Source: Ischnura elegans
Taxonomy: Eukaryota > Arthropoda > Insecta > Odonata > Coenagrionidae
NCBI RefSeq assembly: GCF_921293095.1
Contig: NC_060257.1
Span: 91,997,449-92,061,448 of the forward strand
Reading direction: 5' to 3'
DNA length: 64,000 nucleotides
The translations under genes and the position numbers were made by a program. This document shows, piece after piece, positions 1 to 12,875 of the stretch (the stretch's first letter is position 1; each line of letters begins with the position of its first letter). The notes under the pieces are model-generated. The model was not told the DNA's origin. It did no database searches and was given only the letters and a program-made list of their open reading frames with translations.

Positions 1-1318
1 AGATGTGTAACTATACCCAAACATTGTAATCTGATATTCAACGAATTAATTGTGGCATTGACTACCCAGTAACACCCGCGGGGATATCGGGTTCCGCTAC
101 GGAACTGGAGACTTTGGGAAGACTGGACTTGGGAAAAAAACGGAATGTCACATGATCCGTAATAGTTCCCCAAAATATACTGACATAAACACGGTCGCAC
201 TTGCGGTTGCCGCCGTGGTCTCATTTCACGAGGGAAATTCACATGAACTCGTCGTATTTGGCCTAAGCGAGGGACAAAAGAGAGAGAAGTGAAGCGACCA
301 GCGCCACAGCGCATGCCGGCCGCTTCATTATGTACGCGATCGTTGTGGCTCCCAACCCCGAAGCACGGGACTTAAGCATAAAATTTTAAGCGGCTCTAAT
401 TCAGTGCATTAAAAATATTCCCGGAGAGGATTAAGCATTAATAACGAAAGAAAACTAGTAACTGATTTGACATATTCATAATGAACGTAAGTAAACTCAT
501 ACGAAAACAATACGCGCAGGAAAGTTATTGAAAAATGCCTTTCTTGTCGAAATATGACATCGAAGGCCACTTTCAACGCAACGACTTTTCGCTGGCCGCC
601 GTGACATGCTGAGAGATGTCTCGTTTGAAAGCAGCCTGAATTTCACGGCGCCGTACCGTTGACGACGGTCGGTGCAAAGCCGGCTCGTCTGAAAGCGGCG
701 GTGCGCCGTCTATGCCGTGAAATAAACACCGAAACGACTTTTCGCCGGCTGTCGTTTCCGGCACTTCGCACAGTGGGCGTAAATCGGAAAAAGCCGGAAA
801 AATTTACAAAATGGCTTTTTTATAGTTAGAAACTTGAAATTTCGCATGTAAGCTCAAAAATGATTTAACTCCATGGAAATTTACCTGATTTAACGTGGGT
901 CTGGTCTGTTATCGAGATGCAGAGGCTCAAACGCGAGCAAATTTCCATAAAAATGCCAGTCTTCAATTTTCTCTGAAAATCTTCCAAATGAAGTAGCTGG
1001 TGAGGTTAAAGGTGGATTATTACAGGATAAAAACTATATTACCTGGTATTTTTTCTTTTAATTTCAGTGAAATTTACGAATACCTTCGATAAATTCTTAC
1101 CTTGCAGTTACAAAATGGCGAACACTATTTTTCGACAAAATTTTACATTTAGTAAGAGTTTCAAATAAGTTTTGGGCAAAGTCACGCGAAGTAACGTACA
1201 TCGATGCATATGTAAATGAGGACGAAACAATTTGTTTCGCCCATATCCTGGGGGCGTTGTATTTCCATTCAACTGGACTCTAACTCTAATTGATTGAATT
1301 CGCCTTTGGCTGTCATAG
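1..1318. other. Non-coding and repeat-derived sequence, ending in the intron before the LDLa exon
   Basis: No convincing exon is seen here. The stretch at about 560-900 is GC-rich with inverted motifs (AAGCGGC/GCCGGC types). It continues into a segment at 775-860 (the word AAATCGGAAAAAGC and a following GAAACTTGAAATTTCG-like phrase) that is clearly related to 25990-26075, so it belongs to a dispersed repeat family. The segment ends in a good splice acceptor at 1317-1318. Confidence 0.5.
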
Positions 1319-1953
1319 GTCACTCGGAACAGCCTCCCGCATCATCGCTGTCGGCACAGGGTCACCCCGCAGCCGCGGCCCCTGATGCTGCCCCCCAGGC
1401 CTCCGCTTGCCCAACGCTCTGCCCCGAGATCCCCGCCTGCGTCTCCCCTGAGCTGTGGTGCGATGGCACGCCCCACTGCCCCTCGGGGGCGGACGAGGCA
1501 CTCTGCGGCACCCGAGGCCGGCCCCCAGCCGCCCCCGGGCCCTCCTCCGCCGCCGCCGGCGATGCGGGGGCCACGCTGTACGCTGCCGTGGCAGTGGGAG
1601 GCGGCGTGGCGGCCATGGGGGCGGTGACGCTGCTCCTGGTGGCCCTGGCGGGGGCGGCGAGAAGGGGTCGGAGGCTGGCGAGGAAGGAGAAGAAGAAGAA
1701 AATGCTGGGGGCGGGAGGGGCGGGGGTGGGGGACGTCGGGGGCAGGGTGGTGGGGACGCTGGTGGACAGGAGCGAGAGGGGGGAGGTGGTGGGGGCGGGC
1801 AGGGTGCTGGGGGTGCTGAGGCCCCCCCACCAGGAGGAGGACGAGGAGGAGGACTACGAGGACTACGAGGGGGAGGAGGAGAGTGAGGAGGAGGAGGAGG
1901 AGGAGGTGGTGGTGGGGGGGAGGCGGAGGGGGCCCAGGGAGGCCATCTGTTGA
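1319..1953 (+). CDS. Last coding exon of an LDLa-domain single-pass membrane protein (partial gene)
   Basis: The exon follows an acceptor AG at 1317-1318 and ends at a TGA at 1951-1953; two bases complete a codon begun in an upstream exon not found in the window. Nucleotides 1408-1506 encode a short LDL-receptor class A module: six cysteines, with the signature WCDG, HCPSGADE and a final C. A Gly/Ala-rich linker follows, then a hydrophobic helix (about 1570-1656: Ala/Val/Gly/Leu rich), a stop-transfer cluster RRGRR and KEKKKK, and a tail with long Glu/Asp runs. Known LDLa modules bind Ca2+ and extracellular ligands; here one acidic position of the loop appears to be His, so Ca2+ binding is uncertain. 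The exon is far more GC-rich (above 70% by eye) than its surroundings. The predicted topology is extracellular LDLa and cytoplasmic acidic tail. The protein family cannot be named from the last exon alone. Confidence 0.72.
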
Positions 1954-2960
1954 CCGATCTCAGAACCACCACCCATTGCAAAACAACGCGGCACCACCCG
2001 CAAGGCACCGAGGGGCGAGTTTGAGAATGCCTGATTGGGAGAGGTGCTCTTGGAGGGAGAAGAGAGTGCAGTTGTGGGGGAAGGTCGTTAGTTATCTTGA
2101 TTCTTTGTGTGGCTGATCAAATAAGCAAGATTGATATTGATCAACCCTGAGAATCCAAGTGGACTGAGCAAGGCCTGAACTGGACTGAACTCTTAATTGC
2201 CACTCCAACATGGTGCCACCCACAAAGCGCTGAGGCATGTGTTTTTCAAAGCTTGATCATGAGGACCTTCCACTCAGGAGCCACAAGCACCCCCATCCAC
2301 TTCCCACCGAGCTGGATGCAGTCTGTTGACTATATTCCTTTTCAAGTCTCCCCGTGGTCCTTGAGAGAAGGGGGAGCAACTAAGAAGCCCCTTCAAGCAG
2401 GATTTTCAACCCCACCGAGCTCTATGTGCTCTGTTTAGGTAGGTACCTTGGGCCTTAGCATCTGTTGAAATGACCTCAAAAATTGAGAGCACACCTACAT
2501 ATATCTCGAGGCCTTTCGAGTATGATCAGCATTGAGCCTTCTGCCATCTCCTCACTCAGCAACATGAACTCTGTTGCCTATAAATCCTTTTCAAATATTT
2601 CTGAGAGGCAATCTAGAGAGTAGTAAATGCTATTCACTGAAGAATTTCAAGACAGCATTTGTCAGAAGCCACCTTAATGCTCCCTGCAGAGCTGTGTATG
2701 CTCCATTCTCAGCAGTCCTTTTCAAATCTTCAGAGACCCTCAGAGAAGGATTAGCAACAAATCACCTTGCTGAGCTGTGCATGCTCTCTTTATATAAACA
2801 ATGGTACTTTTCCACATTTTGAACAGACCTTCAAAAGAGTAGGAAACGTCAATCACCAGAGACCCTCCAAATATGACTAGCATCCAACCTGTTCCACTCT
2901 CAACTGGATACATTGTTTACGTTACCCTTTTCAAGTATACTAGGAGTTGCCGAATGGGCT
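1954..2960 (+). other. Probable 3' UTR/downstream region with degenerate tandem phrases
   Basis: After the stop codon no open frame with domain content appears. Between about 2300 and 2940 the phrase CCTTTTCAAAT or CCTTTTCAAGT recurs at uneven steps of very roughly 120-350 bases. It is accompanied by a GAGCTGTG(T/C)ATGCTC-like phrase (2690s, 2770s, with weaker versions near 2310 and 2417). This looks like an old, decayed tandem repeat. No canonical AATAAA polyadenylation signal is seen close to the stop codon. Confidence 0.35.
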
Positions 2961-3454
2961 TGAATCCCATGGGGATTATCGAATAGTTACTGCAAAGGTA
3001 TACATATCTTCATGAAAATACTCATTTCTTTCAGGTTTTGATCGCTTGTCTTTTGTGGACAAAAGTTTTAGTTCCTTTCCATCAGCCATCTTCAGGTCGA
3101 AGTATCGCCTCTGAATGAAGCAAAAACTTCTGTCCACCAAAGTTACCAAACATGATGGGATCCAGAGAGAAATGAATCTTTGTGCAGATGAGAATGTCAC
3201 TCAATCGATACATAACTCTTACGTGGCCATCGAGAATGTAAGTGGGATGATCTGTTATGAACTGATCCATACGAAAGGCAGCAACCTCCACAAATATTTG
3301 GTCCTCTTCCCATCCAGAGCATCATAGAAAGGAAATTTAGAAAAGGAGTGGCCACTGTGTGCCACAGTGTGAATGGAGTCAATTTGGTTGGGTTGACTCA
3401 TTAGGTTGGGGTACATTTAAGACTGGGCTCCTAAATATTTTTCAGTGGTTCAAA

Positions 3455-3590
3455 AATCCCCTCTTAGGGAAAGGGCTTCGCCACAACATGTCCCACTGGT
3501 TCCTGAAGTTAAGCAAAGTTGAGCACGGACTAAGGTTGGATGGGTGAAGAGTCATGTCTCTACCGTAGTGCTCTTGTCTACTACCTGAAA
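3455..3590 (+). repeat. 5S rRNA-like sequence (5S-derived SINE or 5S pseudogene)
   Basis: The stretch contains GAAGTTAAGCAA (3504-3515) followed, at the spacing found in eukaryotic 5S rRNA, by GAGCACGGACTAAGG and GGATGGGTGA (3538-3547). These correspond to the internal control region (A box, intermediate element and C box) of 5S rRNA genes. Many positions differ from a functional 5S gene and the 5' part is poor, so it is not a working rRNA gene. 5S-derived SINEs (SINE3 type) are known in several animals; a simple retroposed pseudogene is the alternative. Confidence 0.55.
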
Positions 3591-3599
3591 GTGGCAGGC

Positions 3600-6500
3600 A
3601 AGGTAAACTAGAGGCTGGCGCAATGGACCAATAATATAGGTCAAAGAGCCAGGGCATCCCATTAAGGCCCTCTACCAACTATTCAAGACCTTGTTTACTG
3701 GCTGAAGCCTTGATTAACGAGAGGAACCATTTTCAGTCAGTTTACCCTATAGTGAACTGTCGGAGATATTTCCTATTCCAAAGATTACATCGATTAAGAC
3801 ACTCAAACCACATTAAACCAGCCTCCTTGCTTGCCCCTAGATATCTGAAAAGGATTATGGCAACAGAGGATTGAGGTAAATGGCAGGACTGCTCCAAGCT
3901 TCAAAACTTGAGTGCTTTCAATGGGTGTATTAGCTTGAAGATAAATGGAGATTACGTCAGCGTTTCACAGAGCTCTCTCTGTCTCCATCTCCTAAGCCGA
4001 TTGCCTCAGTCATTGAAAAAGTGAGAGAGTGTTGTCAAATGAAAGGTGAATATCAGTCAGTCTCCCATTTACATACATATATGAAATGACTGTCTAATCC
4101 ATTTACGTGCATTTGAGTGTGTGTGTATTTCTACGACTGATGGACTATGAAAGTAAATATTCCATTGTAATTATGTATTTTATCTCTGTGGCCCCATACT
4201 CATGACAGCTTTAAAACGATTGCCGTCACTTCAGGCTACTGAAGTCATGGTGAGGGATGTGAACGGGCGAAAATGAAGTTAAGTGAGCGTTGGTGAGGTG
4301 ATTGGTGTTTGTCTCAATGTTCTTAACGTTCTATCATTTGTTCTCAGCCACTCGGTGGCTCTCCTGTAACTCTATGCAAATCTTTCTTACCGTGGCCTGA
4401 ACTTGTCTTTGGATATTACTTGATGTGTGGAGGCATTATTGTGGCCGTCATGTGACCGTGGACTACTTGGGCCAGTGCTTCATTGTTGAGTGGGAACATT
4501 TTCACTTCATACCTGGCATTAGTGAACCCTTTGGCCCCCCCCAGTCATGCGAGTCTGAAATGAGTGGGCAGAGATTAGGAATGAGAGTGAACTGCATGGA
4601 CTGTTTGGGAACGAGGGCTCATTGGGTGGGCATGATCATCGATCAAAGGTAGTGAGTGGAAGAAGAGGGAACTAGAGCTGCAAGAGAAGATATTGTAGAC
4701 TCACTCAAAAACAATGCATTGAAAATTGTGATCTTTTCTAGGGTTTTATCAGTGTTCATGTGGATATCATTCGAAATCCCTCATGCGATTTGTTGTCTTA
4801 TGTGTAGTTGTGGCCACCGCCGATTCTTCCGCCTGTCCTGTGGGATTAAATAAGAACACAGTTTAGAGCTGGATCAGTATCTCTCTCCTTTTGGATAAAA
4901 GAAAGAGTTTTGTTTTGTAATTGCTCAAGTTGGCTACTCTGCAAAGCGGCAAATCGCCGTAGAATAGGTCATGAGAGGTATCCAAAGATAAATGTGTGGA
5001 AATTATTGTGAAGGGACATTGTTTCGTGACTCCTTTATTTTTATATTTTTTGTAGGGCACACGCTGGAAAACTAACGGGTGTGTATGAGTTATCATTCCA
5101 TTTCCCAGTGGTTTTAATTGAAATCCATTCAAATGGGAGCAGTATGGGCAGATTGCATCCTCATGGCATAGGGACTTGAAAAATTTTTAGCGCAGGTGTG
5201 CTCAGAAACTCCATTGTTTTCTGTTTGCCAGAGAAGAGAAAATTGATTGTTTAACCCAATTCGTTGGCAGCAAAGCGAGCACCGAAACTTCATATACAGT
5301 TGCCAAAAAAATCAGCTTGTTTGAACTTCATAGAACTCCAAGAAATAAATCATTAATACCTTTTACAGGACATTTGGTGTAAAATGAAACAATTCATTTC
5401 AAGTTTTAAAACTTGTGTGGCCCTCATTGTTTGATATAATATTTTGCAGCTATTTTAATCATCGAATTGAATGTTGCCCTTCTGTGTAGCATGAAACGTG
5501 GAAGTGTACTCGACTAATGCCTGCGCTTTGTTTTGTATGCGTCGAATTCCTTAGAAATTAGATACCTAGGCATTAAGAAATTCCTAAGATATAAAAATAT
5601 ACAAAAAAACCTTCGGTCTTCATCTTCCTGTCACCTTGTTCACCTTAGTCAGTTGTGTTCTTGATGGCTTCATCATATTGCTCAAGTTTGATAAACAACA
5701 GTTATTGCTGGACTAATTTTTTAATCCATCTAAAAGGTTGCTTCAATTACTGAGTTAACCCACAATTTTCACCCGCATTTTGACAGTTGGTTTGTTTATT
5801 ATCAGCCTCTTTAATTAGCTATCACTGCCATTCAATTTGGCTTAAGATTTGCAAGTCTGATCAACTTGACAAAACCTGGAATTTGCTTGTGTTCCTGGCG
5901 TCCTTTCACGCATATTTTTCTATCACGCTTTCTTGTACAGACATAAGCTAGTTTTAGAACGAGTACCTACCTATTCGAAAAAACCAACCTCACTTTTTGG
6001 TAATCCAAAATAAAATAGATTCAGGTGTGTTTTAACAGTTTCAAATACTACTGATGGTTGTTTAGGATGACCATTATTAAGTCTAGCTATAAAATTCAAA
6101 CAGTTCACGGTGGAGCATAAGTCACCTCAAATGGACATGTTACAGAAAAGAGTCAAGCATTTGTTAGCATGTAGTGAATAAATGTATTATTGGTGGTTCT
6201 GTAGGCAGAATATAAGTAAAAAAAACTGTAAGATACTGTTTCAAATGGATATAGGAAATTTTTTTGGTCATTTATGTTCCCAAAAAATTTTATGAATGGT
6301 GACTTCTGCGCCACCGCGTGATCTTCCTGATTTAAGTTGAGTTTGAAAGAGCTATCTTCATTGAGGGCACTTATATGTTCAAAATGCCTAATGTCAGTTT
6401 CACATGATACATAAATAGTCGATCCAGGGCATTACGGACTACCATCTAGTTCTAGCTGTCAAGGATGGAATCTCAGGAGATGTCATATCACACAATCATT

Positions 6501-9500
6501 ACATTTCTGACATAAGATAGTGACTCAAACATTGTTATCTCCATTGAATGGAGCCAGCGAAGCAAAGTCAATAATGCTCTGAAGAGCTATTAAATCAAAC
6601 ATGATTCGTCAATGATCACTGGGTTCTACAGAGAGCCAATAGCGATGTTGCATCATTTATGAATTGAAGCAGGTCAGCTAGAATAATATCCAGTGCCCAG
6701 CATTTTGGTCCCATTTGATTGAAATTACACAATTCTGGATTGCTTCGTACATTCAGGGGTAGTGAGTGCTCTTAGCTTGGGCTCAGAGGGAGAGCAGTCT
6801 GCTAAAAAACTTATACTCAGCCTCCCTGCATGGAAAAGTTGAGTGAACATAATGCAGAGGCTTAAAAATCATCAGGCTACACACCACTAGCCACCTCTAG
6901 GACAAATATTAGAACTCACCCACCAATTCTGTGACGAGTGCTCAGGCAATTATCAGCCAATCAGACCACCCCGAGAAATGAATGAGCAGTCACGGTGAGC
7001 TGCCAAGTGGCAGTAGATTTCAGAGGGAAATAACAAAGTGCGTACCAGGCAAATACCAGGGGATAGTGCTCTTTATCTATTGCGGAGAGCACCCACTATC
7101 ATTCTTGCGTGCATCCTTGACTTTGCACTGGATCAATTGTTGTGTGGAATTCTTGTTACCACAAGTCGAATTATAACCGACCTCAGATCTTATTTTTTCA
7201 GTTCAAGGGAGAAAATCTCCAACATCCATTTATATACTTTTCTCCCTACATTTCCTCAATCTTCAACAGTTCATCCTCTCTTCTGTATCCAAAACAAAAC
7301 CCCAGACTTTGGCCGAAGGTTTTTTTTTTCTTTAATTGACATACATTTTTGGTGGCAACTTTTTACTCTCGAGAAAAAATGTGGAGAGTAGTTGAAAAAA
7401 ATACAATGCTCAAAAAAAAACTGAAAATAATGATGCTCTGTTTTGGAAATTTAATGATACCTACCTACAACTGGCGTTCGCCAATTAATCGAAAGTTCTT
7501 CCTGTACGATGTCCCTTGTCTCCTCACACATCACGGGCAGAAATATCTAGTTCTGCCAACCTCTCAATCAGTCTTGCTTGTAGAGAGGACATCATATATG
7601 AGGATGAAGCAGAAGTTGGGGACAATAATTTTTAATAAAATATATAAAACAGTTATGTCTTTAGATGGAGTTATTATCAAGATTAGAAAAAATCGTTTCC
7701 TTGCCGACGGCCCTTGTTTTGCAATGTGCTCGGCTCATTCTATCATCCATAAAGTTCAGTATTTCAGTACCAAACATGTGTCGACCTTTATTACCCAAAC
7801 TAAGTGATTTTTCAAATTCAGTGTCACTTTTTCATTCATTTTCAGAATTGGAGATATGTATTAGCTTGCAATGAGCAGGGTGGATGCTTCATTCACTCAC
7901 TCAAATGCATGAACATGTGCAACATCAAGCTACTATATCAAATTAATTACATGCATGAAAAATGGGGAATGTCTGGGAGTTTACTTTTTCACATGAAAGG
8001 GCAAGCCTTTATAGTGAAAGTGGTAGTTCCTGTGGCAATATTGAAGAATGTAACTTTTTTTTTGTTGGGAAGACCTAAGGTCAAGGTTTACTTTTAGGAA
8101 AAATTTAATATTTATCTGAGATAATTTATTGAAATATTTTTTCTGTTTATTCATTTTTACATTAATGATACTAATTTCTTGCTCACAGTTATATTAATCA
8201 TGTTTTATAAATACATATTTTAAGCTCTGCGATGAAAAATTAGTAGGTACACCACATGTGTGGTAGCAGATACTTTTAGTTACCGTTGTTTTATTTTTCA
8301 CTTGACCATATCTTTCATTCCTATCATGTAATTTTATATGTTGTGTGGTTATTATTTAATAAGACTTGATCTGCTGCTTGAACGTGGATTAAAGGTAATG
8401 TACTGTATTACATTTTTCGGCTTTCATATCCTTAAAGCACATTCATTATATGCTTTCGGCCATGATAAGTTTCTAAAAATAGCAGTATACTTCTATAGTT
8501 TAAGGCACACCAATAAATATCTTCATATTCTTCATTAAAACAAAGCAAAACAAAGCATGATTTTTTCATATCAAAGCCATCACATTATGTTCCAGCAATA
8601 AGTTTTTATGATGAAAAAATTCAAATTCATTTATTGTGATTAAGTAGAATTATTGTAGATTTTTCATGGGAAAATTACCAAAAATTTATTTTAAAGCTTA
8701 AGAATCCCATGAAAGCCTAAGTTGTTTGAATAGCCGGAATAATTATCCCTAGTTTGATACTCTGACAGGACTCACTTTCAATGACTGCAAAGGTCATAAA
8801 GTCTGCAAAAATGATTATAATCATACATAATTATGTATATACCACCAGATATAGTGATGGTCCTTAAATTCATTTGTCTCTGTCCAGAGAACCACCAATG
8901 CAGTTACGAAGAAAATGTTCAGAAAATATCTATGTTTTTTCGTGGCGTTTATGCATGTATAGGTACTTTGAAAAGTCAGTTGTCCTAATTCTTTAAGGTA
9001 GAGATCTAGGGTATGATTTGCATTTATTTTTTAGTACTACAAGGAGGTTGTTCTGTCAGTATTTTTAGTTTTGTTAAAGAATGTAAACGGATTATATTTG
9101 TCTCCCAATCAAACTGATCACCTTTAATTTGCGCTCAAGAGCCGGGCACGTTGTGACGCTGCGTTCCCGCCTTCTATATGTGATCTTTCAATGACTGTGA
9201 ATTGGAACCCTTTTTACATTAATAATAATGTGAGAACATGTTACTCCCATCATTTTCAATGTACAGTTTTCATGAAATGACTGGAAAAGGTTTCAACGCT
9301 GATCCGCCATGAAACAAAGGCGCTATAATAAAACAGCGACATTTTAAGCAATACCCGCCGACAAAAATATGAGAGACCGTATGAATGAGTTTCTGTCGTG
9401 CGCTTGTGTGAATAAATGTGTGTGTTTGGAAATGTTTGTACTATTATTTGTTTTCAGGGTAAATTTTCAAAATGATTAAAACTGCTTGGTAAATCACAAT

Positions 9501-10290
9501 TGTGTTTCCTTTTTAGACTATCTTTTAGACTCCTTACCTTTGCACTCTATACAGTTTTAAATTGAAATTAAAAAACTTTTTGAGCCACATTTTTTTTAAA
9601 CCCTTACATCAGCGATTGGATTAGCTTCATCAATGAAAGTTGGTTTCTGCCTAGTTGTTTCCATCATTCAAAAAACATTTACAAAGCAGTTTCATTTGTT
9701 CATGAAGGGGAGAGCCTGGGGTTGAATATTACTTGCAACTGGACCCAAAACATATTTTATTTCTTTAAAATATATTTTATTGCAAGTCGCTACAGGGGCA
9801 GAGTCCATTGAGGTGTCATGAGGGAACCAATTAATATGCCAACACAGTTTGAATTACTCTTGGTTTGTTTGTCCATTGAGTACAACATGGACTCCCTCCT
9901 CAGTGCTTGAGCACACTTCCTGCTGCGCCACCACATGACTTCCCCATTGGCCATCCTTCATTCACCACCTTCAAGTCACCTCAGAAGAGACTAGAGTTCA
10001 GTCGCTGACAGCGCACTCACTTTGCTCGCTGGGTAGGTAGGGGAAGGAAAGATCTCATAGAGTGGCAAGCAGACAAGGAATGTGTGTGGAAGATAGGATG
10101 AGCAGCAAGATAAAATATACCAATTAATGGTTTTGAACTTACACTATGGACTTTTGGTGCATTTGAAGTAACGGTTATGTTCCTTTAAAACTTTGTGGTT
10201 CCTGCACGGACATTGGTTTTGGGTTGGATGAGCCTATTTTGAAGAAGTATCATCTCACCCTCAGAAATCAGATGTTGTGGCTCACTTTTT
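3600..10290. other. Long AT-rich stretch without a recognised gene
   Basis: Read on both strands, this stretch gives only short, overlapping frames without domain signatures. The densest cluster is 7038-8097. No splice-bounded exon, RNA gene or intact element was recognised. T-runs and simple AT-rich tracts are common. It is probably intergenic DNA with decayed repeats. Confidence 0.4.
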
Positions 10291-10292
10291 AA

Positions 10293-11499
10293 CCCAAGTA
10301 GCACAAACAGTTGGCCCAACGTTGGTGAAATGTTGGACATAACGGTTGGACAACGGTTATTGATGGCCCAACCATCTGCCAACTGTCAACCCAATCACCC
10401 ACCTACCATAGGACCAACTATCCACCAACAGTAGAACTAACTAACCCAGATGGCACAGAATCCTCCGTATCTAATTCGTATGCAGATAGTATCCATTGAC
10501 TACCGCTCCGTCGCTTTTCGTCAATGGATACTATCTGCATACGAATTAGATACGGAGGTTTCTGTGCCGTCTGGGAACAGAACTAACCTTCTGCCAACAG
10601 TAATACAACTACATGCCAACCATTTATAAGCAATACTACTTTAGTTTCTCAATGCTTACGGTGGGTGTTGAACCATGTATGAAAAAGGAGAAACTGAAAA
10701 TTGACAACAAGAATATTTTTGTCAAAATTAAATGAAAACTATTCAGACATGTCTACACGTTTCTTTGATTAATTTTAATGGAATACAGTCACAATACCAA
10801 CTGTAATATCGTAGAAATAAATGGTTGTAATGTAATTGTTGGCATAAGGTTTGACAAATGGAAGAATTGCAAAAGGTTGCATTAGTGACAACACATTTTC
10901 ATTGCATTGACTTCATTTATTAGCAAAGCACACACACACAGGCTATTCTTACCCAAACACCAACTGTGTGACAAATGGCCACAAGAAAACTAACCAAATC
11001 AATCAAAAGGTGGCTTACAGACAAAGCTCAATTAAGTTAACAAAATCGAGTAAAGACATACGCACAACATATATTTCTTGCTTAATGAGAGATTCAACGA
11101 GTGTGTAACTATTCAAAAAGATTTTCCCTGAGTTATTTACAAAATAGAATACGCTCATTTTCAACTATTTCTAAATGTAGAATAATTTCAAAAATATATT
11201 AATCTCCTTATTTTTCTTGAAAAATATCAATTAATTGACCAAAAATTGATCAATCCTCCCATGGCTACATAAAGTAACAAAAATATGTATCTGGATCAGC
11301 CAAATGTAATAACGCAAGAAAAAACTGAAAATATATTTTTAACACTTGCGAGCATTGTGTCAACAACCATTAATTTGCTGATATATATCGCACAGCACTA
11401 TTTCCCAATGTTGGCCCAACAAATCATTAATAACCAAACTATTCTCCAACGATGGTACCAATCCCCAACGTTGGCCCAACGATGTGTGCTTTACATGGG
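10293..11499. mobile_element. MITE-like element with GTTGGCCCAAC-type inverted ends
   Basis: The left end (CCCAAGTAGCACAAACAG followed by TTGGCCCAACGTTGG) is mirrored on the other strand by the right end (11464-11499), apart from a 2-base gap and a few changes. The body is AT-rich with several further CCAAC/GTTGG phrases just inside both ends. No transposase is seen and no target duplication is clear. A separate hairpin element (10445-10575) sits inside its left part. Confidence 0.5.
10445..10575. repeat. Near-perfect fold-back hairpin element (56-bp arms, 19-bp loop)
   Basis: The arms at 10445-10500 and 10520-10575 are reverse complements with two mismatches in 56 positions; both ends read CCCAGA inward. 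The loop at 10501-10519 is GC-rich. Such a structure is a fold-back MITE. Any transcript through it would form a long double-stranded hairpin. Confidence 0.85.
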
Positions 11500-12000
11500 A
11501 ATGGACACTGCCTCCTTTTTGCAAAATTATTAGTGCCATCAATATTACAGTAGGGAGTTCTCCAGTTGGGCATTAAACATGTTTTCAATAACCGCACAAC
11601 CAGGTTTATGACACCCCTTGTATTATTTATAGGCAGATCAATCTGAATGTCTTGGAGATAGGAGCTAAAATTATGGCTGCTAATTGAAATTTATTTTCAT
11701 AATAATGTGCTCTATTAAAGCCATAACTTTTTTCCTGCCATCTTAATCATTGAATTATAAATATTGAGAATAAATGTATCGATCTGCACTCATTGGGGTG
11801 CAGTGGACATGTCTATGAAAGTCATTATCAAGAGCTTTAACCTGAAAATCATTTAAAATGCATCCAAATTGGTGACAAAAATGAAGTTTCAATGGAAGTT
11901 ACATATTATTTCTTCATCTATATAGTTATCTCGATTTTCACCTCATACATAGCGACTCCGCTCAGTTTTTGAACACACATAACGAATACCTAGATGGAAT

Positions 12001-12022
12001 CCCCCCCCCCCCCCCCCCCCCC
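12001..12022 (+). repeat. Poly-C run of 22
   Basis: Twenty-two consecutive C residues follow a GGAAT. It may be a real homopolymer or a length-inaccurate assembly position. Confidence 0.9.
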
Positions 12023-12774
12023 ACCTCTCACTACCTTATGGAACTCCTGCTCCTGGCTGCCCCCTTATAATCGCAACTGACTGCCACTTGGATGAGCACA
12101 GGTAAATATCTCTGAAAACTCAGACTCCTATGTCTTTATATTCGGCTTTAATATCCTATTACTCATTAAGATATTACAATTACGGCTTACTTTAGTAACC
12201 TTTCCTTTAAATATGTAGTGCCTTGATGACCCGACGAAATAGAAAACATCAATTATCACGTCATAATTTTTTTGAAATTTAAATTTTTTATGAGAAATTA
12301 TGGATTTTAAAAATGCGAGTCTGTCGAAAAAACACAGACTTTTTTCCTTGACATCCTGATGCGTACCCCTATAATGATATTTAAATCGTAGCCTACGTTA
12401 TATACAAGGCCGTCCAACGTCGGGAAAAGGCTGGGACAGCGCACGTAGTTGAGTCTTCGGCCAGTAGAGGCGCTCTTTTGAGAACATGAGATCTTACGGG
12501 AAATAGCAACGGAACTGATGAAATTACGTTATTTTTATCTTAAGAGAGGCTCTAAATTCTTTCTAATACTTGTAAATCTACATAATACCCAGCAAGCCAC
12601 CTTTAGGGTGTTTGGCAGGGGAAAATAATGAAGAATGAGAAAAAGCGAGGATATTTATTTTAAGGAGGTCTCGAGAAAATTAGTCCTAAGGCGATTGATT
12701 TTGGACCCTATTGCAAAACATTTTTCGATGGAAATGATTACTCACTAACCAAAACTTACCAAATATACAAGAAT

Positions 12775-12875
12775 TGCCATGAGAAAAAAATCTCCTGAAC
12801 CGGGAATCGAACTGCGGTCATACCGCCATGCGCGTCTTTAGGGCAGGGTTGAGACTCTTAACCGGTCGTGAAGGG
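12775..12875 (-). repeat. tRNA-derived SINE fragment
   Basis: On the minus strand the segment has a B-box-like AGTTCGATTCCCGGTT within a tRNA-like context, followed by CAGGAGATTTTTTTCTCATGG. The same join (TCGATTCCCGGTTCAGG, then TTTTCTCATGG) occurs on the + strand at about 13756-13795, showing a dispersed family. Confidence 0.45.

Noticed and set aside
1313..2008. Several overlapping long frames on both strands around the GC-rich exon
   Set aside because: They are shadows caused by high GC content; only the + frame with the LDLa cysteines, transmembrane helix and a proper acceptor is kept.
3455..3590. A functional 5S rRNA gene
   Set aside because: Too many changes in the control region and no recognisable 5' half or T-run terminator at the right place.
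7038..8097. Cluster of overlapping + strand frames of 65-152 codons
   Set aside because: Composition is Phe/Leu/Ile/Lys-rich as expected from AT-rich DNA, the frames overlap each other, and no domain or splice pattern is seen.
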